A stretch of DNA of 14,071 nt from Hemicentrotus pulcherrimus (lineage: Eukaryota > Echinodermata > Echinoidea > Camarodonta > Strongylocentrotidae): NCBI GenBank assembly GCA_003118195.1, contig BEXV01001492.1, positions 1 to 14,071 on the forward strand, given 5' to 3'. The notes under the pieces are model-generated. The model had not been told where the DNA came from. It ran no database searches and saw nothing but the letters and a program-made list of their open reading frames with translations. A program made the position numbers and the translations under genes. Shown here one piece after another: positions 1 to 14,071 of the stretch. The first letter of the stretch is position 1. Every line of letters begins with the position of its first letter.

Positions 1-107
1 GTGTATGGGTATAATAATACCTGCCTTACAGCATGTATGCAGTGCTAGAGGTCAATACGCATTAGCATTGACTCTCTATGCTTTGCTGGAGTGATCTAGG
101 CCGCTAT
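1..107 (+). repeat. Direct repeat, copy 1 (left end outside window)
   Basis: From the first base to about 107 the sequence matches 424-526 almost base for base, including GTGCTAGAGGTCAATACGCA and ATTAGCATTGACTCTC. Copy 1 has ATCTAG inserted after GGAGTG and a few changes in the TATAATAATACC stretch. The period is 423 bp. The repeat enters the window already under way, so its true length is unknown. It may be a dispersed element or a local tandem duplication. Confidence 0.85.
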
Positions 108-423
108 CACACATAGGAGCATCACTAGCCTGGCTGTGTAGTAAAAGCTGTGCTTTTGATTCTCAACATTGCAAACACCACTGTACAAAACTCAACTGAT
201 TTCACTCAAAATCGGTACTTTAGTGACAATTAATGACACCTAAATAGATCTAGCAGTAGATCTCTAAAATACAATTTTTTAAACTTAGATCTACTCAGTT
301 ACTGATGTTAAAAAGGATAATTTAAAAATTCAAATTGTAAGTCTAGTGTCAAACTTTGCTTAGTTACAGCTGCATCGACATGATTGTGTAGAGTCTATGC
401 GATTTTGTGTGGTGTGTGTATTT

Positions 424-526
424 GTGTATGGGTATAAAAAATACCTGCCTTATATCATGTATGCAGTGCTAGAGGTCAATACGCATTAGCATTGACTCTC
501 TATGCTTTGCTGGAGTGGCCGCTATA
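424..526 (+). repeat. Direct repeat, copy 2
   Basis: This is the second copy of the sequence at 1-107, ending around GGAGTGGCCGCTATA. The 316 bp between the copies is AT-rich and contains the inverted pair AGTAGATCT (255-263) and AGATCTACT (287-295). No reading frame is present. Confidence 0.85.
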
Positions 527-1065
527 GGCGGCAGCCTTAAGACAGTCTCAAGCCCAGAATTGGCCAAGTCAGATATCGATATCACCCAATCAGTTGGTAA
601 CTTGGTATCTATTTTTATTAACAATTTTGATGACATCTTCTCTTGCTAATTTGCTATGAAGATTCCTAGACCCTTGTCGGTTGAGTCTGACTCTGAGTTA
701 AATTTTAAAATGATTGCAACGGATACAAAAAAAAGAGCAAAATTTGGCGACTAGGGGTCTAGGGTCTAAGTCTAGAGTCTAGTCTAGACTTTTGCCAATA
801 TTTTTCATAATTTAAAACATTATTCCATAGAAAATTGTGTCTGCAGATAATTATAGGTTCCTCTTTCCATTGGTGGTATCAAATTTTTAAAGATAGATGA
901 TAGATCTAGTCTATATGGAACTCTCCGCGATTAAAGTCACGCGCCAACTCACACCACCATTCATGTATTGGTTGGTTCCTTACGGAACGTTGAGGAGTAC
1001 ACCTGAAGAAGAAGAAGATTATCTCCTTTTGTCTCCTTTATTCCTTCTTCCAAATAGAAGCAAAG
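527..1065 (+). promoter_or_regulatory. Upstream region and presumed 5' UTR of CIT
   Basis: No TATA box at a convincing position and no CpG-rich block is visible. Immediately before the ATG, 1004-1019 is (GAA)n-like purine and 1021-1050 is pyrimidine-rich; GAAGAAG and CTTCTTC (1044-1050) could pair in the transcript. A 61-codon reading frame with ATGs at 897, 915 and 963 ends at 1082 and so overlaps the main start in another frame. A perfect 12-bp palindrome, GATATCGATATC, lies at 572-583. The transcription start cannot be placed from sequence. Confidence 0.35.
750..790. repeat. GTCTA-rich simple sequence
   Basis: About 40 bp is built from variants of GGTCTAG, GTCTAAG and GTCTAGA. Because TCTAGA and CTAG are self-complementary, the stretch is partly palindromic. 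No gene or known element is recognised. Confidence 0.6.
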
Positions 1066-13890
<12,825 letters not shown>

Positions 13891-14071
13891 GTAAGCCTTT
13901 CTATACCGTGACTTGATGTAAACACGTTCGCAGAAAGACATTTAATCTTTTATCAGTGGATTTGAATGACAAGCTGGAAGATCAACAGTTTAAGAAAGAC
14001 CCAAGCATTTCTACAGCTTGATGATATGTATTAACATATGAAGTACCCTAGTTGATACTCTTGGGGAGGGG
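13891..14071 (+). other. Start of intron 16 (continues past window)
   Basis: Begins GTAAGC after exon 16. No further exon acceptor with a coiled-coil continuation is evident before the window ends. Confidence 0.8.

Overview
The window holds the 5' half of one intron-rich animal gene on the + strand: the orthologue of citron Rho-interacting kinase (CIT). I joined 16 coding exons (1066 to 13890) with GT-AG introns and consistent phases. They give 830 codons plus 2 nt. The predicted protein runs from the start Met through an N-terminal helical region and a complete AGC-family kinase domain with its C-terminal tail, and well into the long coiled coil. The window ends in intron 16, so the rest of the coiled coil and the C1, PH and CNH domains expected in this family must lie downstream.

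Organism: an invertebrate animal, most likely an echinoderm of sea-urchin type. The grounds are the degree of similarity to vertebrate citron kinase, introns of about 330 to 1140 bp, AT-rich non-coding DNA, CT microsatellites and a tRNA-derived SINE with a tail that looks familiar from sea urchins. This placement is an inference at moderate confidence.

Layout: 1 to about 1065 is upstream DNA, with a 100-bp direct repeat present twice, GTCTA-rich simple sequence and a presumed 5' UTR. From 1066 to 6266, exons 1 to 7 encode the N-terminus, the kinase and its C-tail. From 6767 to 13890, exons 8 to 16 encode coiled coil, and exons 11 to 15 each begin and end in phase 0. Introns carry most of the repeats: a SINE in intron 4, a foldback element in intron 5, a hairpin cluster in intron 6, a pyrimidine tract in intron 7, partial exon duplications in introns 9 and 10, a decayed tRNA-like fragment in intron 10, telomere-like sequence in intron 12, a 64-bp tandem repeat in intron 13 and a hairpin repeat in intron 14.

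The most interesting signal is in introns 9 and 10. The 3' ends of exons 9 and 10, with their splice donors, have been tandemly copied. The exon 10 copies show an older, coding-constrained duplication (E1 and E2), followed by an unequal exchange inside the exon that made a hybrid middle copy. That hybrid could still be a frame-preserving 35-codon exon, which is exactly five heptads. I see no new multi-gene system; this is otherwise an ordinary cytokinesis kinase gene.
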